Origin: Culturomica sp.
GTDB taxonomy: Bacteria; Bacteroidota; Bacteroidia; Bacteroidales; Marinifilaceae
Length of the DNA stretch: 40,791 bases
Direction: 5' to 3'
NCBI GenBank assembly: GCA_031262745.1
Contig: JAISHE010000015.1
Location: forward strand, 1 to 40,791
The notes beneath the pieces are model-generated. The model was not told where the DNA came from. It did not search any database and saw nothing but the letters and a program-made list of their open reading frames with translations. This document shows positions 15,382 through 24,707 of this stretch, piece by piece. The position numbers and the translations under genes were made by a program. Each line of letters starts with the position of its first letter. The stretch's first letter is position 1.

Positions 15382-17544
15382 TTATTTTACAATCGTCATC
15401 TCTTCTATAAGATTTTTAGCACCTGCGTAGACGTCAATAACGAAAAGTACATAGCGCATATCTACGTTGATACATCTTTGAAGATTTTCTTCAAAATCGA
15501 TATCTCCCGACATTGCTTCCGAATTACCGTCAAAAGCCGCTCCGATTAATTCACCGTTTGCATTGATTACCGGTGAACCGGAGTTACCACCTGTTATATC
15601 GTTATCGGAAATAAAATTGACATGTAAATTATTATCGGTGGCATATTGACCGTAATCGCTTGCTGCATAAAGTTCTTTCAAACGTGCAGGCACTTCAAAT
15701 TCAGTACCTTTTGCACCTTCTTTTTCCATCACACCGGTTAAAGTTGTGTAATAATCATAATAAACTGCATCTCTCGGTTTGTAACCTTTAACCTGACCGT
15801 AAGTCAATCTCAATGTAGAATTTGCATCGGGAGAATAAAACTTATCGGGATTCATTGCAAGCAAACCTTTAACAAATAAACGATCTCCTTTTTGTATTTC
15901 CTGTGATGCCGGTTTCATTTTATCTCTTATAACATAATAAACCTCTGAAAACGATTTACCGGCAATAACTGCAAGGTCTTCATCAAATTTCTTGATATTT
16001 GGCTTTTCAAGAAATGCATTAAGTCTGCTTTCATCCATGAATATGGATTTTTTACTAACTTCTTCGGCAAATTTCACATAATCACCACTATATTTCTTAT
16101 TAACCAACTTGATAATTTCAGGATAAAACTCTTCGGAAACTTCATCCGAATAGATCTTATAAAGCGAAGCATAAATATTTTGCTCAATCGTAGGGTCGAA
16201 ATTCTTGTAGAAATCAACAGCTTTTTTCATAATCCTTCCCTTAGCTTCAGCCTTCTTGTCGGAGGTAATATTATTATCACACAAGGTGTTAATATCTTTG
16301 GTTATTCCGGTAGCAAATCCGGAAGTTTCCGTAGCACCAAGAGCTTCCGAAACATAAGTACGCACTCTATTATATTCCGCATTAGCCTTATATCCATCGC
16401 TAATCAATTCCAAGGCATCTCCATATTCCGCTTTACGTGATGCATCAGCATTCACCCATTGAGTGAACTCCTGTTCTATGTCTTCTTTTGTTTTCATAGT
16501 ATTCAACTTCTTCAAAGCTTTATTCTGCTCAAAAGCATTCTTCCAATAGTTTGCAACGCCGGCATATTTTGAAGCATATTGAATACGCACTTTATCACTT
16601 TTCTGCATATCTTCTTTCATAATTTGCAATCTCACTGTGCGCACATTATAACGAATATCGTTATTTTCCATTGTATTGGTGAGACCGAAACTTGTAAGGA
16701 AACGATCTGTGGAACCCGGAAATCCCATAATCATTGCAAAATCCCCTTCTTCTACTCCTTTTATAGAAATCGGGAAATGATGCTTAGGTTTCAACGGAAT
16801 ATTATCGGTAGAATATTCGGCAGGTCTGCCGTCGGGACCTGTGTAGATACGAAACATTGAAAAATCGCAAGTATGACGGGGCCACATCCAATTATCGAAG
16901 TCGCCGCCGAATTTACCCATACTTTGGGGAGGTGCACCCACCAAACGAACATCTTTATATATTGTATAAAGTAATAGAAAATATTGATTACCGTTAAACA
17001 TACCTATCACCTGACCTTTTAAGTCGCTGTTACCGACGGCTTCTTCAACAATTAACTTACCAACGCTGTCTACAACAACTGTTCTTTCTTCTGAAGTCAT
17101 ATCATTTTTCAAAAGCGGTAAGATACGGTCGCTAACATCTTCCATACGTTCAAGTATTGAAGCGGTTATTCCGGGATTTGAAAGTTCATCTTCCATTTTA
17201 TATGCCCAGAAACCGTTTGAAAGATAATCGTTTTCAACGGAAGAATGATCTTGAATCATTCCGAAACCACAATGGTGATTGGTTATGAGCAAACCTTTGT
17301 CGGAAACTATTTCTGCAGAACAGAAATGACGGAAAGGACGACCCTGACGTCCCAAACCTACAACCGCATCTTTAATGCCCGGTTGATTAAGTGAATAAAT
17401 ATCTTCGGCAGTAAGTTTGAAACCAAGTTCGTGCATACGTTCGATGTTGTTTTGTTTCAACAACGATAAAAGCCACATACCCTCATCGGCTCTTACTGCC
17501 AAAAAGGATAAAATTGTAAGTGAAATTAGTAATAGTTTTTTCAT
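15382..17544 (-). CDS. S46 family dipeptidyl-peptidase (DPP7-like specificity)
   Basis: A periplasmic serine exopeptidase of 720 aa that removes dipeptides from oligopeptides, central to peptide use in asaccharolytic Bacteroidales such as Porphyromonas. It has a cleavable signal peptide (about 1-19). The trypsin-like halves show the catalytic His in LITNHHCGFG (H90/H91), an Asp in HTCDFSMFRIY and the nucleophile S655 in TGGNSGSPV. In the family, the residue 18 positions after the nucleophile sets P1 choice: Arg in DPP11 (acidic P1) and Gly in DPP7 (hydrophobic P1). Here it is G673 (AAFDGN), so I infer DPP7-type preference. The C-terminal VDMRYVLFVID strand is characteristic. It heads a two-gene unit with ilvE. 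Confidence 0.93.
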   Translation of the reverse strand: MKKLLLISLTILSFLAVRADEGMWLLSLLKQNNIERMHELGFKLTAEDIYSLNQPGIKDAVVGLGRQGRPFRHFCSAEIVSDKGLLITNHHCGFGMIQDHSSVENDYLSNGFWAYKMEDELSNPGITASILERMEDVSDRILPLLKNDMTSEERTVVVDSVGKLIVEEAVGNSDLKGQVIGMFNGNQYFLLLYTIYKDVRLVGAPPQSMGKFGGDFDNWMWPRHTCDFSMFRIYTGPDGRPAEYSTDNIPLKPKHHFPISIKGVEEGDFAMIMGFPGSTDRFLTSFGLTNTMENNDIRYNVRTVRLQIMKEDMQKSDKVRIQYASKYAGVANYWKNAFEQNKALKKLNTMKTKEDIEQEFTQWVNADASRKAEYGDALELISDGYKANAEYNRVRTYVSEALGATETSGFATGITKDINTLCDNNITSDKKAEAKGRIMKKAVDFYKNFDPTIEQNIYASLYKIYSDEVSEEFYPEIIKLVNKKYSGDYVKFAEEVSKKSIFMDESRLNAFLEKPNIKKFDEDLAVIAGKSFSEVYYVIRDKMKPASQEIQKGDRLFVKGLLAMNPDKFYSPDANSTLRLTYGQVKGYKPRDAVYYDYYTTLTGVMEKEGAKGTEFEVPARLKELYAASDYGQYATDNNLHVNFISDNDITGGNSGSPVINANGELIGAAFDGNSEAMSGDIDFEENLQRCINVDMRYVLFVIDVYAGAKNLIEEMTIVK

Positions 17545-17602
17545 TTTATCAGTTATTTAACTCATTTAGTATTAATTCAAAACTTTTTTCGCATATTTGG
17601 TA

Positions 17603-17610
17603 CAAATATA
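17603..17610 (-). promoter_or_regulatory. Candidate -7 element of the S46 peptidase-ilvE unit
   Basis: The minus strand reads TATATTTG, matching TAnnTTTG, about 60 bases before the peptidase ATG. No clear -33 box is seen. Confidence 0.5.
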
Positions 17611-17653
17611 TAATAAATTCCAATAGAAGAATTAGGAATTCTCATAATTTCAC

Positions 17654-17661
17654 TAATTTTG
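17654..17661 (+). promoter_or_regulatory. -7 element five bases before the rlmN start
   Basis: TAATTTTG at 17654-17661 matches the consensus. The rlmN ATG begins at 17666, so initiation at the usual distance would give a leaderless or nearly leaderless mRNA. No -33 match is seen. Confidence 0.45.
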
Positions 17662-17665
17662 TGTA

Positions 17666-18703
17666 ATGGCAAACGAATTTAACATACGTAATATCTCAGA
17701 AGAAAATCTTGCAGATTTTTTGAAGCAACATTGCCAACAAAGTTTCAGAGCAAAACAAATTATGCAGTGGATTTGGCAAAAAGGTGTAACATCATTTGAA
17801 GATATGACCAATCTCCCAAAACAATTGCGAGATTTGTTAAATGAAAAATTCTACTTCGACGGTCTTAGAGAAGCCCATTCCGAAATTTCAAACGACACAA
17901 CAAACAAAACTTTATGGCAATTGTATGACGGCGAACATGTGGAAAGTGTTTTAATACCTTCAAAAGACCGTTATACTGTTTGTGTTTCCTCACAAGTGGG
18001 ATGCAAACTCGGATGCAAGTTTTGTGCCACTGCCACTCTCGGTTTTAAACGAAACTTAAATAGAGGTGAAATCTTTGAACAGGTTTTTCGTGCATCAAAT
18101 GAAGCACAAAAACGCAACGGTAATCTCTCCAACATTGTTTTTATGGGTATGGGCGAACCTTTGCTAAATTATGAAAACGTTTTGCAAGCCATTGACCGCA
18201 TCACTTCACCGCAAGGCTTAGGCATGTCGCCCGCAAGGATCACACTTTCCACTGCCGGCATTGTAGAAGGAATTAAAAAATTAGCCGATGATAAGGTGCG
18301 TTTCAATCTCGCTGTTTCACTCCACTCCGCAAAAGATGAAATTCGTTCACACCTGATGCCGGTGAACCGCATGTCAAATCTTCACGACTTAGCCGAAAGC
18401 CTGAAATACTTCGTTAATAAGACCGACTCACGCCCTACTTTTGAGTATTTACTTCTGAAAGGTGTTAACGACTCTCTTTCCGATGCCGTCGCATTAGCCG
18501 CTTATTGCCGTCAGTTTCCGGTTAAAGTTAACATCATCGAATATAACGAATCTCCACAATCTTCCTATAATGCCTCCACAGAAAAAGACAGAGATACTTT
18601 TGTCAGCTATCTTGAAAATAAAAATATGATAGTGAACATTCGCCGCAGCAAAGGGAAAGACATAGCCGCAGCCTGCGGACAACTTGCAAACAGGTTTTCA
18701 TAA
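17666..18703 (+). CDS. rlmN: 23S rRNA / tRNA adenine-C2 methyltransferase
   Basis: A radical SAM enzyme of 345 aa that methylates C2 of A2503 in 23S rRNA and A37 in some tRNAs. The 4Fe-4S ligands are in CKLGCKFC (C113, C117, C120). The methyl-carrying cysteine near the C-terminus is present in AAACGQLAN (C337). GMGEPLLNY and LSTAGIVEGI are RlmN/Cfr landmarks. RlmN is housekeeping, whereas Cfr targets C8; overall length and motifs favour RlmN. No internal Met before residue 33 offers a better start, so the near-leaderless arrangement with the promoter at 17654-17661 stands. Confidence 0.93.
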   Translation: MANEFNIRNISEENLADFLKQHCQQSFRAKQIMQWIWQKGVTSFEDMTNLPKQLRDLLNEKFYFDGLREAHSEISNDTTNKTLWQLYDGEHVESVLIPSKDRYTVCVSSQVGCKLGCKFCATATLGFKRNLNRGEIFEQVFRASNEAQKRNGNLSNIVFMGMGEPLLNYENVLQAIDRITSPQGLGMSPARITLSTAGIVEGIKKLADDKVRFNLAVSLHSAKDEIRSHLMPVNRMSNLHDLAESLKYFVNKTDSRPTFEYLLLKGVNDSLSDAVALAAYCRQFPVKVNIIEYNESPQSSYNASTEKDRDTFVSYLENKNMIVNIRRSKGKDIAAACGQLANRFS

Positions 18704-18773
18704 AACTTATACTACAAATGTCGATTATATAAATTTTCGACGTTATACCGTTCATGTCCTCATCTAAATTTTA

Positions 18774-18781
18774 TACCTTTG
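18774..18781 (+). promoter_or_regulatory. -7 element of the MATE gene
   Basis: TACCTTTG matches the consensus. It lies downstream of an in-frame ATG at 18754 and 14 bases before the ATG at 18796, which settles the start choice. Only a partial -33 (TTCA, 18751-18754) is present. Confidence 0.55.
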
Positions 18782-18795
18782 CGCATATTTTAATC

Positions 18796-20148
18796 ATGAG
18801 CACTCTAAATTCACCACTTCTACTTGGCACCGAAAATATCCGCAAACTGCTGATAAAATATTCGTTGCCGGCTATTGTTTCCATGACTGCGGCATCGCTC
18901 TACAACATGGTGGACAGCATCTTTATTGGTCATGGCGTTGGGGCAATGGGAATTGCCGGACTTGCAATCACCTTGCCTTTTATGAATATTGCCGCTGCTG
19001 CCGGTGCACTTGTTGGCGTGGGTTCTTCGACTCTTATGTCAATGAAACTGGGACAAAAAGACGTTAAAAGTGCCTCTATAATTTTGGGAAATGTAGTGCT
19101 GTTAAACCTAATAATAGGTAGTATTTTCACAATCATAAGCCTAACATTTCTCGATGACATATTGCGCTTTTTCGGTGCAAGTAACGTAACTCTACCCTAC
19201 GCCAAAGATTACATGACTGTTATTTTGTTCGGAAATATAATTACACATACCTATCTCGGCTTAAACGATTCGCTACGTGCTTCCGGTTACCCAAAGAAAG
19301 CAATGTATGCCACACTATTTGCTATCGTAATAAACGTAATTCTAAACTACTTTTTTATATTCATCTTTGGAATGGGAATAAAAGGTGCGGCACTTGCCAC
19401 AGTTCTTTCTCAAGCATTAGCGTTGGCGTTTATTGTCATACATTTTTCCGACAAAAAACATTTTATGCACTTCAAAAGAGGTATCTGGCAACTCAATCCT
19501 AAAATAGCCAAAGGTATTCTATCAATAGGACTTTCCCCTTTCCTAATGAATGCGTGTGCAAGTATGGTGGTAATTCTCATAAATAATAGTCTGCAAAAAT
19601 TCGGTGGCGACCTTGCAATAGGTGCCTACGGAATTGTCAATCGTATTGCATTCCTTTTCATCATGATAAATATGGGCTTCAATCAAGGCATGCAACCAAT
19701 TGCAGGCTTTAACTACGGAGCACGCAAAACAGACCGTCTGATGAAAGTGTACAAATACACCGTAGCATGCACCACCTGCGTCGTAATAATAGGTTTTATC
19801 GCCGGACAGTTTTTTACTCACGAATTAATAAGTCTCTTCTCTACTGATGAGAAACTGATGGAACTTGCAGCAAGAGGTTTGCATCTTGTGATGGCTGCAT
19901 TCCCGTTAGTCGGTTTTCAAATGTCCACATCCAGCTTTTTTCAGTCAATAGGCATGCCTCAAAAATCAATTTTCCTTTCACTCAACAGACAATTGATTTT
20001 TTTAATACCTTTTTTATTTATACTTCCCACATTTTGGGGAGAAGAAGGAGTTTGGTTGAGTATGCCGTTTGCCGATGTAGTGGCATTCATAACAGCTGCA
20101 ATTATGATACGCTACCAAATTAGGAAATTCAAAAAAGAACCAAAATAA
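18796..20148 (+). CDS. MATE family efflux transporter
   Basis: A cation-coupled multidrug/toxin exporter in the inner membrane, 450 aa with about 12 hydrophobic helices in two six-helix halves. Family motifs include the N-terminal MVDSIFIGHGVG and the mid-protein FNQGMQPIAGFNYGA, which marks the second half. The first helix begins LIKYSLPAIVSMTAASLYN. The substrate cannot be told from sequence. I chose ATG 18796 (MSTLNSPLLLG) because the promoter at 18774-18781 lies after the upstream ATG at 18754. queE begins 15 bases after its stop and may be co-transcribed. Confidence 0.92.
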   Translation: MSTLNSPLLLGTENIRKLLIKYSLPAIVSMTAASLYNMVDSIFIGHGVGAMGIAGLAITLPFMNIAAAAGALVGVGSSTLMSMKLGQKDVKSASIILGNVVLLNLIIGSIFTIISLTFLDDILRFFGASNVTLPYAKDYMTVILFGNIITHTYLGLNDSLRASGYPKKAMYATLFAIVINVILNYFFIFIFGMGIKGAALATVLSQALALAFIVIHFSDKKHFMHFKRGIWQLNPKIAKGILSIGLSPFLMNACASMVVILINNSLQKFGGDLAIGAYGIVNRIAFLFIMINMGFNQGMQPIAGFNYGARKTDRLMKVYKYTVACTTCVVIIGFIAGQFFTHELISLFSTDEKLMELAARGLHLVMAAFPLVGFQMSTSSFFQSIGMPQKSIFLSLNRQLIFLIPFLFILPTFWGEEGVWLSMPFADVVAFITAAIMIRYQIRKFKKEPK

Positions 20149-20163
20149 TAATATACATAACTT

Positions 20164-20754
20164 ATGTCACACATATTAAAAGTAAAAGAAATATTTTATT
20201 CACTTCAAGGTGAAGGCACAAGACAAGGTGAAGCATCCATTTTTATACGACTTTCCGGATGTAATTTAGAATGTGAATTTTGCGACACCGATTTTAAAGG
20301 TGGAACCTCTATGACACGCAAAGATATATATGAGAAAATCAAGGAATATCCATGCAAATGGATCGTATGGACAGGCGGTGAACCGACATTACAGCTTACA
20401 AAAGATATTATACAATACTTTAAATATAGAGGTTTTCGCCAAGCTATTGAAAGTAACGGTTTGAGGAGACTTTCCGAAATATTTGACCATACGGTGATAA
20501 GTCCAAAAGGAGACTACCAATATGTGAAAAAACACAATAGTTCCGCAGATGAAGTGAGAGTGCTTCTTGAATATGGTCAAGAACCTCCTCTAATAAAGCA
20601 ATTACCTAAGGCAAAAAATTACTATCTAAGCCCCATTTTTAGAAAAAGTAAGATCGAAACCAGAAAAAACATTGCCCATTGTATTCAAGAAGTCAAAAAG
20701 AATCCGACATGGCAACTGAGCGTACAGCTACATAAATTAATAGGCATTAAATAG
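20164..20754 (+). CDS. queE: 7-carboxy-7-deazaguanine synthase (queuosine pathway)
   Basis: A radical SAM enzyme of 196 aa that turns 6-carboxytetrahydropterin into 7-carboxy-7-deazaguanine, an early step toward preQ0 and queuosine. The N-terminal EIFYSLQGEGTRQGEAS motif is diagnostic. The cluster ligands follow as CNLECEFC (C33, C37, C40; Cx3Cx2C). WTGGEPTLQ is the SAM-binding GGE motif, and SPKGDYQYV lies later. It is compact, as usual for the family. No other queuosine gene is nearby. Confidence 0.92.
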   Translation: MSHILKVKEIFYSLQGEGTRQGEASIFIRLSGCNLECEFCDTDFKGGTSMTRKDIYEKIKEYPCKWIVWTGGEPTLQLTKDIIQYFKYRGFRQAIESNGLRRLSEIFDHTVISPKGDYQYVKKHNSSADEVRVLLEYGQEPPLIKQLPKAKNYYLSPIFRKSKIETRKNIAHCIQEVKKNPTWQLSVQLHKLIGIK

Positions 20755-20794
20755 TTTTTCTTAAAATATAGACCTATATCCGAAAAAAAAATTC

Positions 20795-20802
20795 TACTTT
20801 TG
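20795..20802 (+). promoter_or_regulatory. -7 element of secDF
   Basis: TACTTTTG matches TAnnTTTG about 45 bases before the secDF ATG. The -33 position shows no TTTG. Confidence 0.5.
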
Positions 20803-20847
20803 CGCATTAATCTGGATAATGTTTAAGTAATATAAAATAATTTAAAA

Positions 20848-23800
20848 ATGCGAAACAAAGGAGCGATTACCCTAATCACAATCTTATTGGCACTTGTGAG
20901 TTTGTATCAGCTGTCTTTTTCATGGAAAACTGCCTCTGTGGAAAAAGAAGCCAGAATTTATGCAAACGGGGATGAGAAAAAAGAAAGGCAGTACCTTGAT
21001 TCTATTGGTAACCAAGTTGTATACAACTTCCTCGGATTTGCCAAATTCACTTATAAAGAATGTAAAGAGTTGGAACTTCCGTTAGGTCTTGACCTTAGGG
21101 GAGGTATGAACGTTACTATGGAAGTTGACGTTGCCGAAGTAGTCAAAAATCTTGCCAACAACAGTCAAGATCCTGCTTTCACGCAGGCATTAGACACTGC
21201 CATGCGCCTGCGCGGCACTTCTACGAAAGATTTTGTAACTCTTTTCGGTGAATCTTTTGAAAAAATTGCTCCTAACGAACAACTTGCTTCACCCGATATT
21301 TTCGGTACCGTTGAAATGAAAGATAAAATCAAAGTAGGTGCAACAAATCGTGAAGTATTGAACGTAATCAGAAAGGAAGCCGACGGTGCCATTGATAACA
21401 CTTTCACTATTTTGCGTGCACGTATCGACCGTTTCGGCGTAGCTCAACCTAATATTCGTAAAGGTAATATAGCAGGTCGTATTAATATAGAACTACCGGG
21501 TATAAAAGATGCTCAACGCGTTAGAAAACTTTTACAAGGTACGGCTTCTCTGGAATTTTTTGAAACATACGAAAATTCCGAGTTTTATCCTTTCTTGGTA
21601 GCTGCAAATGATAAATACCGTGAAATTATCGACGCTCAGGAAGCATTGAAACCGGAGGAAGTCAAAGATGATGATACAAAAACATCCGACCAAGTTTTAA
21701 CACCTGAAAATGCCGAAGGTGAAGAAACAGACTTGGCAAGTCAATTGGCAGAAGGCGACAGTTTAAACACTGAAGCAAGCAACGAAGAGTTTATGAAAGC
21801 TAATCCGTTGTTCGCACTACTTAATCCTAACGTAAATAGAGACGGCACTATGGGACTCGGTTCCGCCATCGGTTATGCAAACGTAAAGGATGTTGAAAAA
21901 ATAAACGAGGCGTTGGCTCTTCCGCAAGTGAAATCCACACTTCCGAGAAATGCCCGCCTTATGTGGGAAATGAAACCCAACGGAGATTTCATCGCACTTC
22001 ATGCCATAAAAGTAACAACGCGTGACGGCAAAGCACCCTTAGATGGTAGTGTGGTTGTGGATGCTCGAAAATCATTCGACGACCAAAGCAGCGGACGTCC
22101 GGTTGTGAGCATGAATATGAACGGTGAAGGTTCCAAAATTTGGGCAAGATTGACCAAAGACAATGTAGGTCGTTCAATTGCAATTGTACTTGACGGTTTA
22201 GTAGTTTCCTCTCCCACTGTTAACGGCGAAATCAAAGGAGGTAGCTCTCAAATCAGCGGTCAATTTGACGTAAAAGAAGCCGAAGACCTTGCAAACATTC
22301 TCAAATCAGGTAAACTTCCCGCACCGGCTCGTATTATTGCCGACGAAATAGTGGGACCTTCTTTGGGTCTTGAGTCGATCCAATCCGGTATGTGGTCGTT
22401 CATACTTGCATTTATTCTTGTATTAGCCTACATGTTATTCTTTTACAGTCTCAAAGGCGGCGGACTTGCAGCAGACATCGCTTTGCTTGTAAACCTGTTC
22501 TTCCTTTTCGGTATACTTGCTTCTTTGGGAGCCGTGTTGACATTGCCGGGTATTGCAGGTATCGTGCTGACAATGGGTATGGCAATTGATGCCAACGTGC
22601 TCATATATGAGCGTATAGAAGAAGAAAAACGTGCCGGTAAAAGTGTGAAACTTGCAATCAAGGACGGTTACAGCAATGCTTATTCGGCAATTATAGACAG
22701 TAACATCACCACATTAATTACCGGTTTTATTCTTTACTATTTCGGTGAAGGTCCGATTAAAGGTTTTGCAACCACTCTTATAATAGGTATCTTCACTTCT
22801 CTTTTCTGTTCGATCTTTATTTCCCGACTTTTGTTGGAGAGATTTGCTGCAAAAGGAAAAGATGTTTCTTTCACAACGAGATTTACCAAGAATTGGTTAA
22901 GAAATACCCATTTCCCGTTCCTTCAAAAAAGATTTATATCTTACGGCATTTCGGGAGCAGTGATTCTTATCGGATTAATATTCATATTCACAAAAGGTTT
23001 GGATAAAGGCATTGACTTTGTCGGTGGGCGTACCTACACTGTTAAGTTCGACAAACCTGTTGAAGTGGAAGATGTTGCCGCAAGTTTGGCAGCGGTCTAC
23101 GGAAGTAGTCCGGAAGTGAAAACATTCGGAGGTCCGGAACAAGTGAGAATTACGACTAAATACAAAATCGAAGAAGAAGGTTTGGACGTTGACGACGAAG
23201 TGGAAACTTTGCTCTATGAAGGATTGAAAGAAGGCAAGTTCGTACCGGAAAACGTTACTAAAACAGAATTTCTTGACACCTATCGTCAAATGTCGGAAAA
23301 AGTAGGACCTGCAGTTGCGGAAGATATTACGAGAGCTGCTTATTGGGCTGTTATTTTCTCTCTGATTGGAATATTCCTCTATATAATGATACGTTTTTCA
23401 CAGTGGCAATACGGTGCAGGTGCCGTTGTCGGTTTAACTCACAATGTGCTGGTTGTGCTTGGAGTGTTCTCAATATTCTCCGGCATACTTCCGTTCTCTT
23501 TGGAGGTGGATCAAGCATTTATTGCAGCCATACTTACTGTGGTAGGTTATTCGATTAATGACACTGTGGTTGTGTTCGACCGTATTCGTGAATACTTCAC
23601 GCTTTACCCCAAACGAAATGCGTTGGAAATAACAAACGAGGCACTGAATTCAACATTACGTCGTACATTCAATACCTCTTTATCAACCTTAGTTGTTTTG
23701 ATAGCAATATTCTTCTTCGGTGGAACGGCAATCAAAGGTTTTGTATTTGCATTGTTCATCGGTATCTTAGTCGGTACGTATTCATCATTATTCATAGCTA

Positions 23801-23850
23801 CGCCGCTTTCTTACGATTTGCGTCGCAAATTTGCAAAGAAAGTTAAGTAA
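20848..23850 (+). CDS. secDF: Fused protein translocase subunit SecDF
   Basis: A 1000-residue fusion of SecD and SecF that uses the proton gradient to pull secreted proteins through SecYEG; inner membrane with large periplasmic heads. SecD half: first helix (1-25), DLRGG (82-86), RIDRFGVAQPNI, and the TM4 motif MGMAIDANVLIYERIEEE (about 576-593). SecF half: IDFVGGRTYTVKFD (from 722) and GYSINDTVVVFDRIRE. The fused form is standard in Bacteroidetes. The P1 head holds an acidic low-complexity insert (about 266-316, rich in Glu, Asp and Ser). It has its own promoter and a strong terminator (23883-23922). Confidence 0.97.
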   Translation: MRNKGAITLITILLALVSLYQLSFSWKTASVEKEARIYANGDEKKERQYLDSIGNQVVYNFLGFAKFTYKECKELELPLGLDLRGGMNVTMEVDVAEVVKNLANNSQDPAFTQALDTAMRLRGTSTKDFVTLFGESFEKIAPNEQLASPDIFGTVEMKDKIKVGATNREVLNVIRKEADGAIDNTFTILRARIDRFGVAQPNIRKGNIAGRINIELPGIKDAQRVRKLLQGTASLEFFETYENSEFYPFLVAANDKYREIIDAQEALKPEEVKDDDTKTSDQVLTPENAEGEETDLASQLAEGDSLNTEASNEEFMKANPLFALLNPNVNRDGTMGLGSAIGYANVKDVEKINEALALPQVKSTLPRNARLMWEMKPNGDFIALHAIKVTTRDGKAPLDGSVVVDARKSFDDQSSGRPVVSMNMNGEGSKIWARLTKDNVGRSIAIVLDGLVVSSPTVNGEIKGGSSQISGQFDVKEAEDLANILKSGKLPAPARIIADEIVGPSLGLESIQSGMWSFILAFILVLAYMLFFYSLKGGGLAADIALLVNLFFLFGILASLGAVLTLPGIAGIVLTMGMAIDANVLIYERIEEEKRAGKSVKLAIKDGYSNAYSAIIDSNITTLITGFILYYFGEGPIKGFATTLIIGIFTSLFCSIFISRLLLERFAAKGKDVSFTTRFTKNWLRNTHFPFLQKRFISYGISGAVILIGLIFIFTKGLDKGIDFVGGRTYTVKFDKPVEVEDVAASLAAVYGSSPEVKTFGGPEQVRITTKYKIEEEGLDVDDEVETLLYEGLKEGKFVPENVTKTEFLDTYRQMSEKVGPAVAEDITRAAYWAVIFSLIGIFLYIMIRFSQWQYGAGAVVGLTHNVLVVLGVFSIFSGILPFSLEVDQAFIAAILTVVGYSINDTVVVFDRIREYFTLYPKRNALEITNEALNSTLRRTFNTSLSTLVVLIAIFFFGGTAIKGFVFALFIGILVGTYSSLFIATPLSYDLRRKFAKKVK

Positions 23851-23882
23851 ATATAATTTTAAACGTGTTTTTTTCATTCATG

Positions 23883-23922
23883 AAGCTGCATTCCCATTTA
23901 CCGGGAATGCAGCTTTTGTTTT
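23883..23922 (+). terminator. Strong rho-independent terminator after secDF
   Basis: AAGCTGCATTCCC (23883-23895), loop ATTTACC, then GGGAATGCAGCTT (23903-23915) make a perfect 13-bp stem followed by TTGTTTT. This is the best terminator in the window. Confidence 0.92.
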
Positions 23923-24011
23923 GACCCGCCAAAACTTCGAGTACATCTGCCAAAACATTGTCGGGGCAGTGGAGAAAATCCGGATCAAGTCAAAATTTCA
24001 GTTGTAAACCT

Positions 24012-24019
24012 TATCTTTG
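24012..24019 (+). promoter_or_regulatory. -7 element of the DinB-fold gene
   Basis: TATCTTTG matches the consensus about 27 bases before the ATG at 24046. No clear -33 box is seen. Confidence 0.5.
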
Positions 24020-24045
24020 CCGAAATAGTTAAAACCAAAAATAAT

Positions 24046-24546
24046 ATGCGAGAACATAATTTCATACACGTAACCAATAGTATTGCGAAGATTATTAAAA
24101 CGGAAGAAAATGTATTAATCTGCCTTCCTACAGATGTTATAACATTGAGACGAAACAAACAGAATCGCACCATTAAGCAAATACTCGGTCATTTGATCGA
24201 CTCTGCATCCAATAATCATCAACGAATGGTTCGTCTACAATACAGCAAAGATTTACTCTTCTTTCCGGATTATCGACAAGATAATGACTTGTGGATATCT
24301 CTTCAAGATTACGAACATGCGGACTGGACAAACTTAGTCCAACTATGGAAATTTTATAATCTACATATCATTCAGGTTATTAAATCTGTGGATATAACAA
24401 AACAGGATAGTTATTGGTGTGATTTTGAAGGCTCAAAAGTTACACTAAAAGAAATGATAGAAGGTTATTTGGAACATCTGCATCTGCACATAAATGAAAT
24501 TCATGAATTAATAGCCGCACCTATGTCCGTAGAGCACAAAGTTTGA
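24046..24546 (+). CDS. DinB-fold (DinB_2-like) putative metal-dependent protein
   Basis: A 166-residue soluble protein, probably a four-helix bundle of the DinB/YfiT-like superfamily. The expected metal-binding histidines can be placed: H49 in IKQILGHLIDSASNN, and H144 and H148 in the C-terminal YLEHLHLHINEIHEL helix. Family members include thiol-transferases and many proteins of unknown role, so no substrate is assigned. It has its own promoter, stands alone between the secDF terminator and the carbohydrate operon, and has no partner gene that hints at its job. Confidence 0.75.
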   Translation: MREHNFIHVTNSIAKIIKTEENVLICLPTDVITLRRNKQNRTIKQILGHLIDSASNNHQRMVRLQYSKDLLFFPDYRQDNDLWISLQDYEHADWTNLVQLWKFYNLHIIQVIKSVDITKQDSYWCDFEGSKVTLKEMIEGYLEHLHLHINEIHELIAAPMSVEHKV

Positions 24547-24669
24547 TAATAGATTATCACGAAAAACCGAAAGGCGAAGAATCCTATTAAATTAAATATG
24601 TAAAATTATTTTCTACAAATATCATATCAACAATTTGTCATCCGACTGCCACTATTTCAAAAATAACAT

Positions 24670-24677
24670 TACCTTTG
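24670..24677 (+). promoter_or_regulatory. -7 element of the six-gene carbohydrate operon
   Basis: TACCTTTG matches the consensus. Initiation near 24684 gives a leader of about 120 bases that contains the palindrome at 24708-24727. No -33 box is seen at the right spacing, as might be expected for an activator-dependent promoter. Confidence 0.55.
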
Positions 24678-24707
24678 CAAACGATGTAAATAACGAATGT
24701 AGGACAA

